Shown: in pieces, positions 42,767 through 51,380 of the stretch
Layout: the number at the start of each line of letters is the position of its first letter
Numbering within the stretch: the stretch's first letter is position 1
Assembly: GCA_017303895.1 (NCBI GenBank)
Contig: JAFLBF010000012.1
Coordinates: forward strand, 42,491-106,490
DNA length: 64,000 bases
DNA from: Bacteroidota bacterium
GTDB taxonomy: Bacteria; Bacteroidota; Bacteroidia; 2-12-FULL-35-15
Direction of reading: 5' to 3'
Notes under the pieces: generated by a model
What the model was told of the DNA's origin: nothing
The model's input: the letters and a program-made list of their open reading frames with translations, nothing else
Databases searched by the model: none
Position numbers and translations under genes: made by a program

Positions 42767-44860
42767 TTAATCAGTAATTACCAACTTAGTGGTAGTAACT
42801 GCATTATTTACTGATAGTCTGATAAAATAGATTCCATTCTTCAGGTTGTTATCGGCTTTTGAAACCTCAACAGAATAAGCTCCTTCTGATTGGTTAGCAT
42901 TCGCTAAATCAGCTACTTTTTTACCTAGAACATCGTACACTTCCAATTTAACTGCACTTTTCTCTGTTAATCGGTAAGAGATTGTACTCATTTGGCTAGA
43001 AGGGTTTGGATAAACATTCAATGCGAAAGAGTTTAAATTCTCTTCTACTCCAACCGCACCATTGATATTGATATTATCGATATATACGTTATTAGAAGCC
43101 TCACCGGTTTCATAAACAAACTTAAATCGAACATTCTGTACACAGGCTGCTGCAGGCAAGTTGATCGTTTTTGTATTCCACATAGAAGCTGTAGAAGGAA
43201 CATAGTAGCCATTATAGAATCCAAAGTTTGCCAAATTAGTCCCTGTCATTGTTCCGCCACCTAATATTGTCCAAGTTTGACCACAATTAGCAGTGTAGTA
43301 TACTTTCAATGCTTCATTAGCAACAGCTGCACTTGTCGCTCTAGATGCTCCAGAGTATTGGAATGTCATAACAGCTGAATTAACAAAAGCTAAGTTCAAT
43401 GCTGGCGAGATCAACTCATCCACATCTTCAAAATAATTGTTATAGCCTTCCATTACTGCTGATTTTGAACTATTGTAACCAACATTCGCTATACCAAATG
43501 TATTTGGGTTTTGATCCATATTGTTCACTCTCCAGTTGTACCAGAATGAATTCTGATCTTCAAAAGACTCTTGATAACCATTTCCTTGAAAATCGCCATA
43601 GGCATTTGTTACTGTGATGTAGCTAGTTTTGTAAATAGAATCTGTTCCTTGAGCATTTGTTGCAACCAAAGCAACAGGATATACCCCAGGAGTATTATAG
43701 GTTGCAGTTACAGTACTTGTGGAAGCTGTAGAAATTGGAGTTGTTGATCCATCTAAATAGAATTTTGTACTTGTAGCAGTTCCATTAGTAATTTGTTTTG
43801 TATACGTTACTGTACCGCCTACACAAACAACACTTCTATTTGCTGAGAAATCAGCCTTCGGTGCACATGGGCCACCGGCAGGAGAAACTCCTGTTGCAGC
43901 TAAATTAGCTACTGACCAAAGGTTGTTGCGTTCAGCAACAGAGCTTTCTAAAGCTGCACGCATTTTATCTTTCTGACCAATGGTGTACATATATGTACAG
44001 CTGGAATAATCCATGTAATTATTAATATTTTGTTCAATTCCACCACATGTAGTATCACTTGAAGGACAAGTTGAAAAATGACCTTTTGTTTCAGGAGTGT
44101 CAGTTACACCATCATCCCCACAAGCTACATTGATCTCACCATCGCCCCAAGGGTGTGAAAGACTTAACCAATGCCCAACCTCGTGTGTTAGTGTTCTTGA
44201 ATTTCCATTTACCTGATTGTAGATCATGATAATACCATCAAAATTACTCATTGGAGCATACTGAACGGTTGCAGGTTTATAGGCGTAACCTAAAGTTGTT
44301 CCTGCTCCGTCAGAAGGGATATTATCCACCACCCAAACGTTGAAGTATTTGTCGCGTGGCCATGGATTTAATTTCGACTCATCACTTCCCAAATATGTCT
44401 TATGAGAATAGATACGGTCAATACCGTTTGTACAATTGCCGTTTGGATCGATCTTCGCTAAAGCAAATTGAATTTTACAATCAGCTGCAATCGCATTAAA
44501 TCCGTGTGCGATAAGAGCCGTATCTGAATTCATTTTTCTAAAGTCTAAATTCAAACGATTCATCAATGCATTAATATTTGCATCCGAAACATTTTGAGCT
44601 GTGTTAACATAGATCACGTGAAAAACAACAGGAATGGTATACACTTGTTCTGCCGCTTTCATTTGTTTTTTAGCCTCAATCAGCTGCTGAAGCTGTGCTT
44701 CATAGTCAGCAGTTTGCTGAATTAATTCAGGATATTTCGCAAATATCTTTTGCTCTGCCTCTGAGGTGTTACAAGGAGCTGCTGATTGAGCATACATTGA
44801 AGTCCCTGAAAGAGAAATCAAGGCCCCTGCAAATAATGATTTAAGTAGATTTGTTTTCAT
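42767..44860 (-). CDS. Secreted M43-type metalloprotease, 697 aa, with T9SS tail
   Basis: Paralogue of the downstream 903-aa protein. Signal peptide, N-terminal helix (EAQLQQLIEAKKQMKAAEQ, shared almost exactly), peptidase domain with HEVGHWLSLSH at about 226, CGDDGVTDTPETKGH, and the Met-turn NYMDYSSCTYMYT only about 35 residues further on. Then the PKD-like domain, the jelly-roll/MAM-like domain with VYIDNININGAVGVEE, and a type A T9SS tail (LNVYPNPSSQMSTISY to TTKLVITD). Complete HExxHxxxxxH zinc ligands, so likely an active exported protease. The 231-base gap upstream (44861-45091) shows only a promoter box for the divergent rhomboid gene. Confidence 0.93.
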   Translation of the reverse strand: MKTNLLKSLFAGALISLSGTSMYAQSAAPCNTSEAEQKIFAKYPELIQQTADYEAQLQQLIEAKKQMKAAEQVYTIPVVFHVIYVNTAQNVSDANINALMNRLNLDFRKMNSDTALIAHGFNAIAADCKIQFALAKIDPNGNCTNGIDRIYSHKTYLGSDESKLNPWPRDKYFNVWVVDNIPSDGAGTTLGYAYKPATVQYAPMSNFDGIIMIYNQVNGNSRTLTHEVGHWLSLSHPWGDGEINVACGDDGVTDTPETKGHFSTCPSSDTTCGGIEQNINNYMDYSSCTYMYTIGQKDKMRAALESSVAERNNLWSVANLAATGVSPAGGPCAPKADFSANRSVVCVGGTVTYTKQITNGTATSTKFYLDGSTTPISTASTSTVTATYNTPGVYPVALVATNAQGTDSIYKTSYITVTNAYGDFQGNGYQESFEDQNSFWYNWRVNNMDQNPNTFGIANVGYNSSKSAVMEGYNNYFEDVDELISPALNLAFVNSAVMTFQYSGASRATSAAVANEALKVYYTANCGQTWTILGGGTMTGTNLANFGFYNGYYVPSTASMWNTKTINLPAAACVQNVRFKFVYETGEASNNVYIDNININGAVGVEENLNSFALNVYPNPSSQMSTISYRLTEKSAVKLEVYDVLGKKVADLANANQSEGAYSVEVSKADNNLKNGIYFIRLSVNNAVTTTKLVITD

Positions 44861-45042
44861 TTATATAGCATTTTATTTGTTACAATTTTACCATACAATA
44901 TTAATCATAAAAACAGAGAAATGCCATAGTTTTAATCTAAAAGGTAGCATTTTTTTATTAAACGGTTGTTTTTGATTGTTTTAAGGTGAAATAAGCCACT
45001 GAAAATAAAGAAATTAGAAAACCCAATATGCCTATTTGTCAT

Positions 45043-45050
45043 TAATTTTG
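45043..45050 (+). promoter_or_regulatory. TAATTTTG minus-7 box of the rhomboid gene
   Basis: TAnnTTTG match 41 bases before the ATG at 45092. Confidence 0.45.
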
Positions 45051-45091
45051 TTGGTATAAAACTTGACATTACATAAGTCTAAACAATAAAA

Positions 45092-45805
45092 ATGAGGAAT
45101 AGATCATCCAAGTTATTTTTCAGTCTGCTATACCCTACTCTCTTTGTAGCAATCCTTTGGGTAATAAAACTTTTTGAGATGGCCTTTGATTATAATTTCT
45201 TTTGGTATGGTCTATATCCGAGAACACTACATGGCTTAATTGGAATTATTACGGCACCGCTGCTACACGCCAACCTTTCTCATCTTACCTCCAACTCTCT
45301 GCCCTTGATCGTTTTAGGAGCAATGATGTTCTTTTTTTACCGGCCAATTGCATTTCAGGTATTCTTTTGGGTTTATCTGATGACTGGTGTTTGGGTGTGG
45401 GCAGCCGCACGGAGCTCCTATCATATTGGAGCAAGCGGGATTTTATACGGCTTCGTTACCTTTTTATTTTTCAGCGGTATTTTCCGGAAGGATGTCCGTT
45501 TAATGGCCCTTTCCATGTTTGTTGTTTTTCTTTACGGAGGAATGGTTTGGGGAATACTCCCCATAATTCAGGGGGTTTCCTGGGAGTCACACCTTTTAGG
45601 CTCTTTGGCTGGGATGATTACTGCCTATAACTTCAGAAAAGAAGGTCCTGCACCAAAAAAATACGACTGGGGAACGGATGAAGAAAATGAGCTTATTGAT
45701 GTTAGTGGCGATCAGCACATTGAACCCTCATCCGACAGCGACTCCACAGAACAAATTAACATACATTATACTTACAAAGAGAAGGATAAGCCTAACAACT
45801 CCTAG
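45092..45805 (+). CDS. Rhomboid-family intramembrane serine protease
   Basis: 237 residues with six membrane helices. The catalytic dyad is present: GASG with Ser115 (HIGASGILYGF) and His167 (SWESHLLGSLAG). The L1-loop region HANLSHLTSNSLPLI carries the conserved His/Asn helix. After residue 185 comes a hydrophilic acidic tail of about 50 residues (DEENELIDVSGDQHIEPSSDS). It is unrelated in position to the two rhomboid genes at 56.4-58.2 kb. It lies upstream of the ABC-F gene with a separate promoter between. Confidence 0.92.
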   Translation: MRNRSSKLFFSLLYPTLFVAILWVIKLFEMAFDYNFFWYGLYPRTLHGLIGIITAPLLHANLSHLTSNSLPLIVLGAMMFFFYRPIAFQVFFWVYLMTGVWVWAAARSSYHIGASGILYGFVTFLFFSGIFRKDVRLMALSMFVVFLYGGMVWGILPIIQGVSWESHLLGSLAGMITAYNFRKEGPAPKKYDWGTDEENELIDVSGDQHIEPSSDSDSTEQINIHYTYKEKDKPNNS

Positions 45806-45814
45806 TTTATTTGT

Positions 45815-45822
45815 TACTTTTG
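45815..45822 (+). promoter_or_regulatory. TACTTTTG minus-7 box of the ABC-F gene
   Basis: TAnnTTTG match 23 bases before the GTG start at 45846. Confidence 0.5.
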
Positions 45823-45845
45823 CGCCTTAATCAATAATAACTAAG

Positions 45846-47747
45846 GTGAATTTTCTTTCTGTCGAATCTGTTTCTAAATCATACGGTCCAAAAAAGCTTT
45901 TTGATAATATTAGCTTTGGACTCAACCAAGGACAACGTATTGCACTTATTGCAAAAAATGGTGCCGGCAAATCAACGCTATTAAAGATCATTACAGGAAA
46001 AGAAATTCCGGATTCCGGCAATGTAACTTTCAGAAAAGACATCACCGTAACTTACCTTGATCAAAACCCGCTGTTCGATGAAAATAGCACTGTTATAGAA
46101 GCCATTTACAACACAGGAAATCCGGCCCTCAATGCAGTTCGCGACTATGAAATTGCATTAGAAGAATTTGAGCATAATTATTCGGAGGAAGCACAGAAAA
46201 AATTAGAGATTTGCACTGCCAGAATTGATGAATTGAATGCATGGGGAATGGATAGCAAAGTAAAAGAAGTTCTTCAACGCTTGAAGATCGCTTTTCTGGA
46301 CAAAAAAATATCGATGCTTTCCGGTGGACAGAAAAAAAGGGTAGCTCTTGCAAAAGTATTGATAGACGAACCCAACCTTTTGATCCTGGACGAACCGACC
46401 AACCACTTGGATGTTGAAATGATCGAATGGTTAGAGAACTATTTGGTTTCACTCGACCTGACTTTATTATTGGTTACACACGACCGTTATTTTCTGGACA
46501 GTGTATGTACAGAGATCATTGAAATTGATAATGCCAAGCTTTATAATTACAAAGGCAATTTCCAATATTATATTGAAAAGAAAGCAGAACGCGAATCGAT
46601 AGAGGGATCTGAAATTGACAAAGCAAAAAATTTGTACCGCAGAGAATTGGAATGGGTACGTAAAATGCCTAAAGCCAGAGGCACTAAATCCAAGTCGCGT
46701 TTAAATGCATTTGAAGATACCAAGGAAAAAGCATTCAGCGGAAAAACGGAAACGAAGCTTGAATTAGGAGTGAAAATGAGTCGCATAGGCGGAAAGATCC
46801 TTGAATTCATTCACATCAAAAAAGCATTCGGTGCAACAAAGATCGTTAACGACTTTTCATACATTTTCAAAAAAGGAGAAAAGATCGGCATTATTGGTAA
46901 AAATGGTGTCGGGAAATCGACCTTTCTTAACATGATCATGAATTTGGAAAAGCCCGATTCCGGAGAGATACAAACAGGAGAAACGATCGTATTGGGCTAT
47001 TACTCACAGGAAGGATTAAAATTAAATGAAGATAAACGTGTTATTGAAGTAGTGAAAGACATTGCAGAATTTATTCCATTAGCAGATGGAAGCAAATTAT
47101 CCGCATCACAACTTTTAACAAAATTCTTATTCCCACCTGACGTGCAATACAGCATGGTTTCAAAGTTAAGTGGCGGTGAAAGAAGACGGCTTTATTTGAT
47201 GACCATTCTAATAAAAAATCCAAACTTTTTGATCTTGGATGAGCCTACCAACGATTTAGACATTGTTACGTTAAGCGTGCTGGAAGATTTTCTTACAGCC
47301 TTTCAAGGTTGTGTGTTGATCGTTACGCATGACCGTTATTTTATGGATAAAATGGTCGACCATCTATTTGTCTTTGAAGGTGAAGGCGTAGTACGTGATT
47401 TTCCTGGAAATTACACTGAATATCGTGACAAAAAAGATTCGGAAGATAAAAATTCACCGGCACCTTCTGCAACAATTAAAGAAGAAGTAATCAAGGAACA
47501 AAAAAGTGATTCACCACAAATATCTGACAACAAACGCAAATTAAGCTTCAAAGAAAAGTTTGAGTATGAGCAATTGGAAAAAGATATTGCCAAGCTGGAA
47601 GCAGAGAAAAAGCGTCTTACCGACTTATTAAGTGAAGGAACAGCTCCTGCCAATGAAATAGCTGAATATAGCCAGCAAATAGGTAGAGTAATTAACGAAT
47701 TAGATGAGAAAAGTTTACGTTGGTTGGAGTTGAGTGAACTCCTTTGA
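45846..47747 (+). CDS. ABC-F family ATPase (Uup-like)
   Basis: 633 residues, GTG start. Two ABC cassettes without membrane domains: first Walker A KNGAGKSTL, signature LSGGQKKRVALAK, Walker B LLILDEPTNHLD; second Walker A KNGVGKSTF, signature LSGGERRRLYL, Walker B FLILDEPTNDLD. A linker with KARGTKSKSRLNAFE joins them. The last 80 residues (FEYEQLEKDIAKLEAEKKRL) form the coiled-coil C-terminal domain of the Uup subgroup. ABC-F proteins act on the ribosome or in DNA/structure maintenance; antibiotic resistance is not implied. Confidence 0.93.
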   Translation: MNFLSVESVSKSYGPKKLFDNISFGLNQGQRIALIAKNGAGKSTLLKIITGKEIPDSGNVTFRKDITVTYLDQNPLFDENSTVIEAIYNTGNPALNAVRDYEIALEEFEHNYSEEAQKKLEICTARIDELNAWGMDSKVKEVLQRLKIAFLDKKISMLSGGQKKRVALAKVLIDEPNLLILDEPTNHLDVEMIEWLENYLVSLDLTLLLVTHDRYFLDSVCTEIIEIDNAKLYNYKGNFQYYIEKKAERESIEGSEIDKAKNLYRRELEWVRKMPKARGTKSKSRLNAFEDTKEKAFSGKTETKLELGVKMSRIGGKILEFIHIKKAFGATKIVNDFSYIFKKGEKIGIIGKNGVGKSTFLNMIMNLEKPDSGEIQTGETIVLGYYSQEGLKLNEDKRVIEVVKDIAEFIPLADGSKLSASQLLTKFLFPPDVQYSMVSKLSGGERRRLYLMTILIKNPNFLILDEPTNDLDIVTLSVLEDFLTAFQGCVLIVTHDRYFMDKMVDHLFVFEGEGVVRDFPGNYTEYRDKKDSEDKNSPAPSATIKEEVIKEQKSDSPQISDNKRKLSFKEKFEYEQLEKDIAKLEAEKKRLTDLLSEGTAPANEIAEYSQQIGRVINELDEKSLRWLELSELL

Positions 47748-47754
47748 TCTTATC

Positions 47755-48048
47755 TTACAAAACTACTTTCTGTTCTACACTCCAAGCCTCCGGCTTTGCG
47801 GAGAACAAAACTTTTGTTTTTGACCAAACAGTTGAAAATAGCTCAGAATCTCTATAGGCATTTAGAGCATCCTCAGAATCCCAATAGCTATAAGTAAAAA
47901 AAATAGTTGGAGAATTGATGTCATTCAAAAGTTCCAGGTGAGAACAGCCCGGCATATTTCTGATGAAGGTTTTCGACTCATTAAAAACAGATAAAAACTC
48001 TGAAACTTTTTCCTGTTGAAAGGTCATTTTAACAATTCGAATGATCAT
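47755..48048 (-). CDS. Antibiotic biosynthesis monooxygenase (ABM) domain protein
   Basis: 97 residues forming one ABM-type dimeric ferredoxin-like fold: IIRIVKMTFQQEKVSEFLSVF, then MPGCSHLELLNDINSPTIFFTYSYW and DSEDALNAYRDSELFSTVW. Such small proteins may be heme- or quinol-oxidising enzymes or simple stress proteins; nothing fixes the substrate. Its start overlaps the DUF62 stop as ATGA, so the two genes are coupled. It faces the ABC-F gene with seven bases between the stops. Confidence 0.88.
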   Translation of the reverse strand: MIIRIVKMTFQQEKVSEFLSVFNESKTFIRNMPGCSHLELLNDINSPTIFFTYSYWDSEDALNAYRDSELFSTVWSKTKVLFSAKPEAWSVEQKVVL

Positions 48049-48812
48049 AAAATTTGTATTGTAATTGAATTATTCGGACGAATACCACAAAGTTCTTTCG
48101 CATTTCCCTGATTCATCGCAATTTCTAATTGTCCGGAAGCATTAAAGATCGCCAATACATCTCCCTCACGAACATCCAAATAACTTGTGCTGATCTTATT
48201 TATCCTGTAATTATTAAATAAGATCTCAAATGACCGTCCTTTTAATGATTGATCAAATAGTGTTTTATCAATATTCGTGATCGCATTACCAAATGAATCG
48301 AAGTATATGAAGTTTCCTTTGATCAGATCGTTCATTGAAGTTGCTTTAAATGCAAGTCGCTGATAAAGCTCCGTACGAACAGTTCCCATATTATCGATAT
48401 TTCCACCTTCAGCCAAAAAACAAGCTGCTTTAGCAAAAACATCACGGGATGGGAATGTGAATATCTTACCGGCTGTATTCAGTTCAATGATCTTTTCGGG
48501 CATATCATCAAACATCAATGAAAACAAACCATTATCCGTTCCAATAAAATAATGTCCTTTATAACTAAGTACAACATATTTATTATCCTGACTGGCTCCA
48601 GCCATAACTGAAACGATATGAATCGTTCCTTCGGGAAAATTAGCATATGCGTTCTTTAGGATATAAGCCGCTTCCAACAAATTATAGGTAGGAATGAGGT
48701 GGGAAATATCCACGATAGTAGCATTCGTCAACTGACTATGTATAGCACCTTTTACAGCGCTTACATAATAATCCTTTAAACCCAGATCACTTGTAAAGGT
48801 GATGATTGCCAT
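48045..48812 (-). CDS. DUF62 SAM hydroxide adenosyltransferase family protein
   Basis: 255 residues, the family that contains SAM-dependent fluorinase and chlorinase but whose widespread members hydrolyse SAM to adenosine and methionine. Signatures: TFTSDLGLKDYYVSAVKG at the N-terminus, DISHLIPTYNLLEAAYIL, HIVSVMAG, FIGTDNGLFSL, PSRDVFAKAACFLA and FDSFGNAITNI. The fluorinase-type 20-residue loop is not evident. First gene of a two-gene unit with the ABM protein; a TATTTTTG box stands before it. Confidence 0.9.
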   Translation of the reverse strand: MAIITFTSDLGLKDYYVSAVKGAIHSQLTNATIVDISHLIPTYNLLEAAYILKNAYANFPEGTIHIVSVMAGASQDNKYVVLSYKGHYFIGTDNGLFSLMFDDMPEKIIELNTAGKIFTFPSRDVFAKAACFLAEGGNIDNMGTVRTELYQRLAFKATSMNDLIKGNFIYFDSFGNAITNIDKTLFDQSLKGRSFEILFNNYRINKISTSYLDVREGDVLAIFNASGQLEIAMNQGNAKELCGIRPNNSITIQIL

Positions 48813-48862
48813 CTGTTAGTAATTTGTGACTTTTTTATGGGAAATATTCAAATTTCCGTAGG

Positions 48863-48870
48863 CAAAAATA
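48863..48870 (-). promoter_or_regulatory. TATTTTTG minus-7 box of the DUF62 gene
   Basis: TAnnTTTG match on the minus strand, 50 bases before the ATG at 48812, in the divergent gap with phoH. Confidence 0.45.
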
Positions 48871-48913
48871 TGTTATTTTCGTGCTTTCTTAAAATAATAA
48901 CGAAAAATAAGCC

Positions 48914-49870
48914 TTGAGCGAGAAAAAGATCATATTGGAAGATATTGCACCCATAGACCTATATGGTGTAAATGACTCTAAATTAGAGTTGATCAAAAAG
49001 CGTTTTCCCAAGCTTAAGATCGTTGCAAGAGGCGAAGTCATAAAAGCATCCGGAGAAGAGGAAGAGTTAAATCAATTGGAAATGGTGCTAAACATTCTAA
49101 TTGCCTACAGACACAGATATGGAAATCTGACCGACAATGCAACGGAGCAGATCTTAGGAGGATCAGGAAGAAAAGTCGTTGACAAACAGGAAGAAAACGA
49201 AAATGCAGATGATGTGCTGGTGTTCGGAAATTCAGGCCTAATTATAAAAGCCAGAACAGAAAATCAGAGAAAGATCGTTTCCAACATTTCTAAGAATGAC
49301 ATGGTATTTGCAATCGGACCAGCGGGAACCGGAAAAACATACACTGCAGTGGCATTGGCAGTACGTGCCCTAAAAAACAAAGAAGTAAAAAAGATCATTT
49401 TAACACGCCCGGCTGTTGAAGCAGGAGAAAATTTAGGTTTTTTACCGGGTGATCTGAAAGAAAAACTGGATCCATACTTACAACCATTGTATGATGCACT
49501 GTATGATATGATCGCACCGGAGAAGCTAGCCTACTACATCGAGAACAGAGTAATACAAATCGCACCATTGGCCTTCATGCGAGGAAGGACATTGGATAAC
49601 GCATTTGTTATTTTAGATGAAGCGCAAAATGCTACAGAAGCACAACTTAAAATGTTCTTAACCCGAATGGGCGCTTCTGCTAAGTTCATTATTACAGGAG
49701 ATGTAACTCAGGTGGATCTCCCTAAAAATCAGCCTTCGGGATTACCGCAAGCGATAAAATTACTAAAAGGTGTCAATGGAATTGCTATAATAGAATTAGA
49801 TGGAACGGATGTGATCCGTCATAAATTAGTACGAAAAATTGTTGAACTATACGATAAAAACAAATCATAA
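48914..49870 (+). CDS. phoH: PhoH-family (YbeZ-like) ATPase
   Basis: 318 residues from a TTG start (48914), the first in-frame start that includes the family's N-terminal domain (DIAPIDLYGVNDSKLELIKK, a KH-like fold). The ATPase core has Walker A GPAGTGKTYTAVALAV, KKIILTRPAVEAGENLGFLPGDL, and Walker B AFVILDEAQNATEAQ, followed by FIITGDVTQVDLP. PhoH proteins take part in RNA metabolism with YbeY, which is not in the window. purC starts 11 bases after the stop and may be cotranscribed. Confidence 0.93.
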   Translation: MSEKKIILEDIAPIDLYGVNDSKLELIKKRFPKLKIVARGEVIKASGEEEELNQLEMVLNILIAYRHRYGNLTDNATEQILGGSGRKVVDKQEENENADDVLVFGNSGLIIKARTENQRKIVSNISKNDMVFAIGPAGTGKTYTAVALAVRALKNKEVKKIILTRPAVEAGENLGFLPGDLKEKLDPYLQPLYDALYDMIAPEKLAYYIENRVIQIAPLAFMRGRTLDNAFVILDEAQNATEAQLKMFLTRMGASAKFIITGDVTQVDLPKNQPSGLPQAIKLLKGVNGIAIIELDGTDVIRHKLVRKIVELYDKNKS

Positions 49871-49881
49871 ATCTCTAAACC

Positions 49882-50829
49882 ATGAATGCTATAACAGAAA
49901 CAAAATTTAATTTCCCGAATCAAAAATCTTTCTACAAAGGAAAAGTACGTGATGTCTATAATATCAACGATAAATATCTGGTGATGATCGTAAGTGATAG
50001 AATATCTGCATTCGATGTTGTTTTACCAAAAGGGATCCCCTACAAAGGCCAAGTACTAAACCAGATCGCTGCTAAATTTTTAAAAGCAACAGAAGACATT
50101 GTTCCAAACTGGGTAATTGCGGTTCCCGATCCAATGGTAACTATTGGTCATGTTTGCGATCCATTCAAAGTAGAAATGGTTATCCGTGGCTATTTATCCG
50201 GTCATGCCTGGAGAGAATACAAAGCAGGTAAAAGAATGTTATGTGGTGTAACATTACCGGAAGGGATGAAAGAAAACGACAAATTCCCTGAGCCGATCAT
50301 CACTCCAACAACCAAAGCATCTGTTGGACACGATGAAGATATTTCAAAAGAAGAGATCTTAAAACAAGGTATTGTTTCTAAGGAAGATTACGAGATGTTG
50401 GAGAAATACACACGCGCTGTTTTTCAAAGAGGAACAGAGATCGCTGAGAAAATGGGATTGATCTTAGTGGATACAAAATATGAATTTGGGAAAAAAGATG
50501 GAAAGATCTATTTAATTGATGAGATCCATACACCTGACTCCTCACGCTATTTCTATAAAGAAGGATATTCTGAAAGACAAGCTAAAGGAGAAGCACAAAA
50601 GCAATTATCAAAAGAGTTTGTCCGCGAATGGTTAATGGCGAATGGGTTCCAAGGTAAAGATGGACAACAGATCCCGGAGATGACAGCAGAGATCATCAGT
50701 TCAATATCAGAAAGATACATCGAACTTTATGAAAACATTGTTGGAGAAAAATTTGTAAAAGCAGATGCTAGCAACGTGTTAAGTAGAGTAGAAAATAACA
50801 TTAATAATTTTCTTAACAACCAAAAATAA
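49882..50829 (+). CDS. purC: SAICAR synthetase (phosphoribosylaminoimidazole-succinocarboxamide synthase)
   Basis: Purine synthesis enzyme that joins CAIR and aspartate with ATP. 315 residues, the longer type of Bacteroidota and eukaryotes. Signatures: [32 protein letters not shown] at the ATP site, [43 protein letters not shown]. It begins 11 bases after phoH with no terminator in between. Confidence 0.97.
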   Translation: MNAITETKFNFPNQKSFYKGKVRDVYNINDKYLVMIVSDRISAFDVVLPKGIPYKGQVLNQIAAKFLKATEDIVPNWVIAVPDPMVTIGHVCDPFKVEMVIRGYLSGHAWREYKAGKRMLCGVTLPEGMKENDKFPEPIITPTTKASVGHDEDISKEEILKQGIVSKEDYEMLEKYTRAVFQRGTEIAEKMGLILVDTKYEFGKKDGKIYLIDEIHTPDSSRYFYKEGYSERQAKGEAQKQLSKEFVREWLMANGFQGKDGQQIPEMTAEIISSISERYIELYENIVGEKFVKADASNVLSRVENNINNFLNNQK

Positions 50830-50909
50830 GAGCTCGATAATTTTGATTTTAATATTAGCTTACTATATTTACAGTAAATAAACCAATATTAATCTAAACT
50901 TTATAATTT

Positions 50910-51290
50910 ATGGGAAAAGGCATTATTATTATCAAAGATACCGATAGAGGTATGATTCAAACAGACAATGGGAAAGAGATTCCTTATGTTCAAGCGAATG
51001 CAGATCTTTTGGGACTAAAAGAAAAGACATCTGTTCGATTTGATGTATACTATAACGATACAACAAAAGAAAAAACTGCTTATAATGTGGAGTTGCAAAG
51101 AACAGGCATCATTATCATTAAAGACACCGACAGAGGTATGATCAACGATCCCAACTTTGGAGAGATCGAAGCAGTCGTTCCTTTTCAGAAGGAAAGAGGC
51201 ATTGAAAGTGGAGCAACCGTTAGATATCAACATTTGAATACAGGTAAAGCTGTTGTAGCGGTTTATGTTGAAGTTGTTGAGCCTAAATAA
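50910..51290 (+). CDS. Duplicated cold-shock-domain-like protein
   Basis: 126 residues made of two similar halves: residues 1-64 and 66-126 each begin GIIIIKDTDRGMI and continue with a five-strand beta pattern resembling the cold-shock OB fold, including a basic/aromatic segment (VRFDVYYN; VRYQHLN). The DNA repeats too: both copies of the first 39 bases are largely identical, so the duplication is recent or constrained. The canonical RNP1 KGFGFI is absent, which makes nucleic-acid binding uncertain. It has its own terminator and stands 80 bases after purC. Confidence 0.75.
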   Translation: MGKGIIIIKDTDRGMIQTDNGKEIPYVQANADLLGLKEKTSVRFDVYYNDTTKEKTAYNVELQRTGIIIIKDTDRGMINDPNFGEIEAVVPFQKERGIESGATVRYQHLNTGKAVVAVYVEVVEPK

Positions 51291-51310
51291 ACAATTATTT
51301 TCAATGATTA

Positions 51311-51338
51311 AAAGCGGGGTCTTCGCCCCGCTTTTTTT
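51311..51338 (+). terminator. Terminator after the duplicated cold-shock-like gene
   Basis: AAAGCGGGG (51311-51319), six-base loop TCTTCG, CCCCGC and a run of T to 51338. Confidence 0.85.
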
Positions 51339-51380
51339 ATGTAATACAATTTTAGTATATTTAGAAACTATAACACGTTT

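Noticed and set aside
45202..45630. 142-codon frame overlapping the rhomboid gene
   Set aside because: It lies wholly inside the rhomboid gene in another frame, whose catalytic motifs are clear; no domain or signal in the shadow frame.
48045..48812. SAM-dependent fluorinase/chlorinase linked to the halogenase-like gene
   Set aside because: The common DUF62 members hydrolyse SAM with hydroxide; the fluorinase loop is not evident and the halogenase-like operon is 23 kb away.
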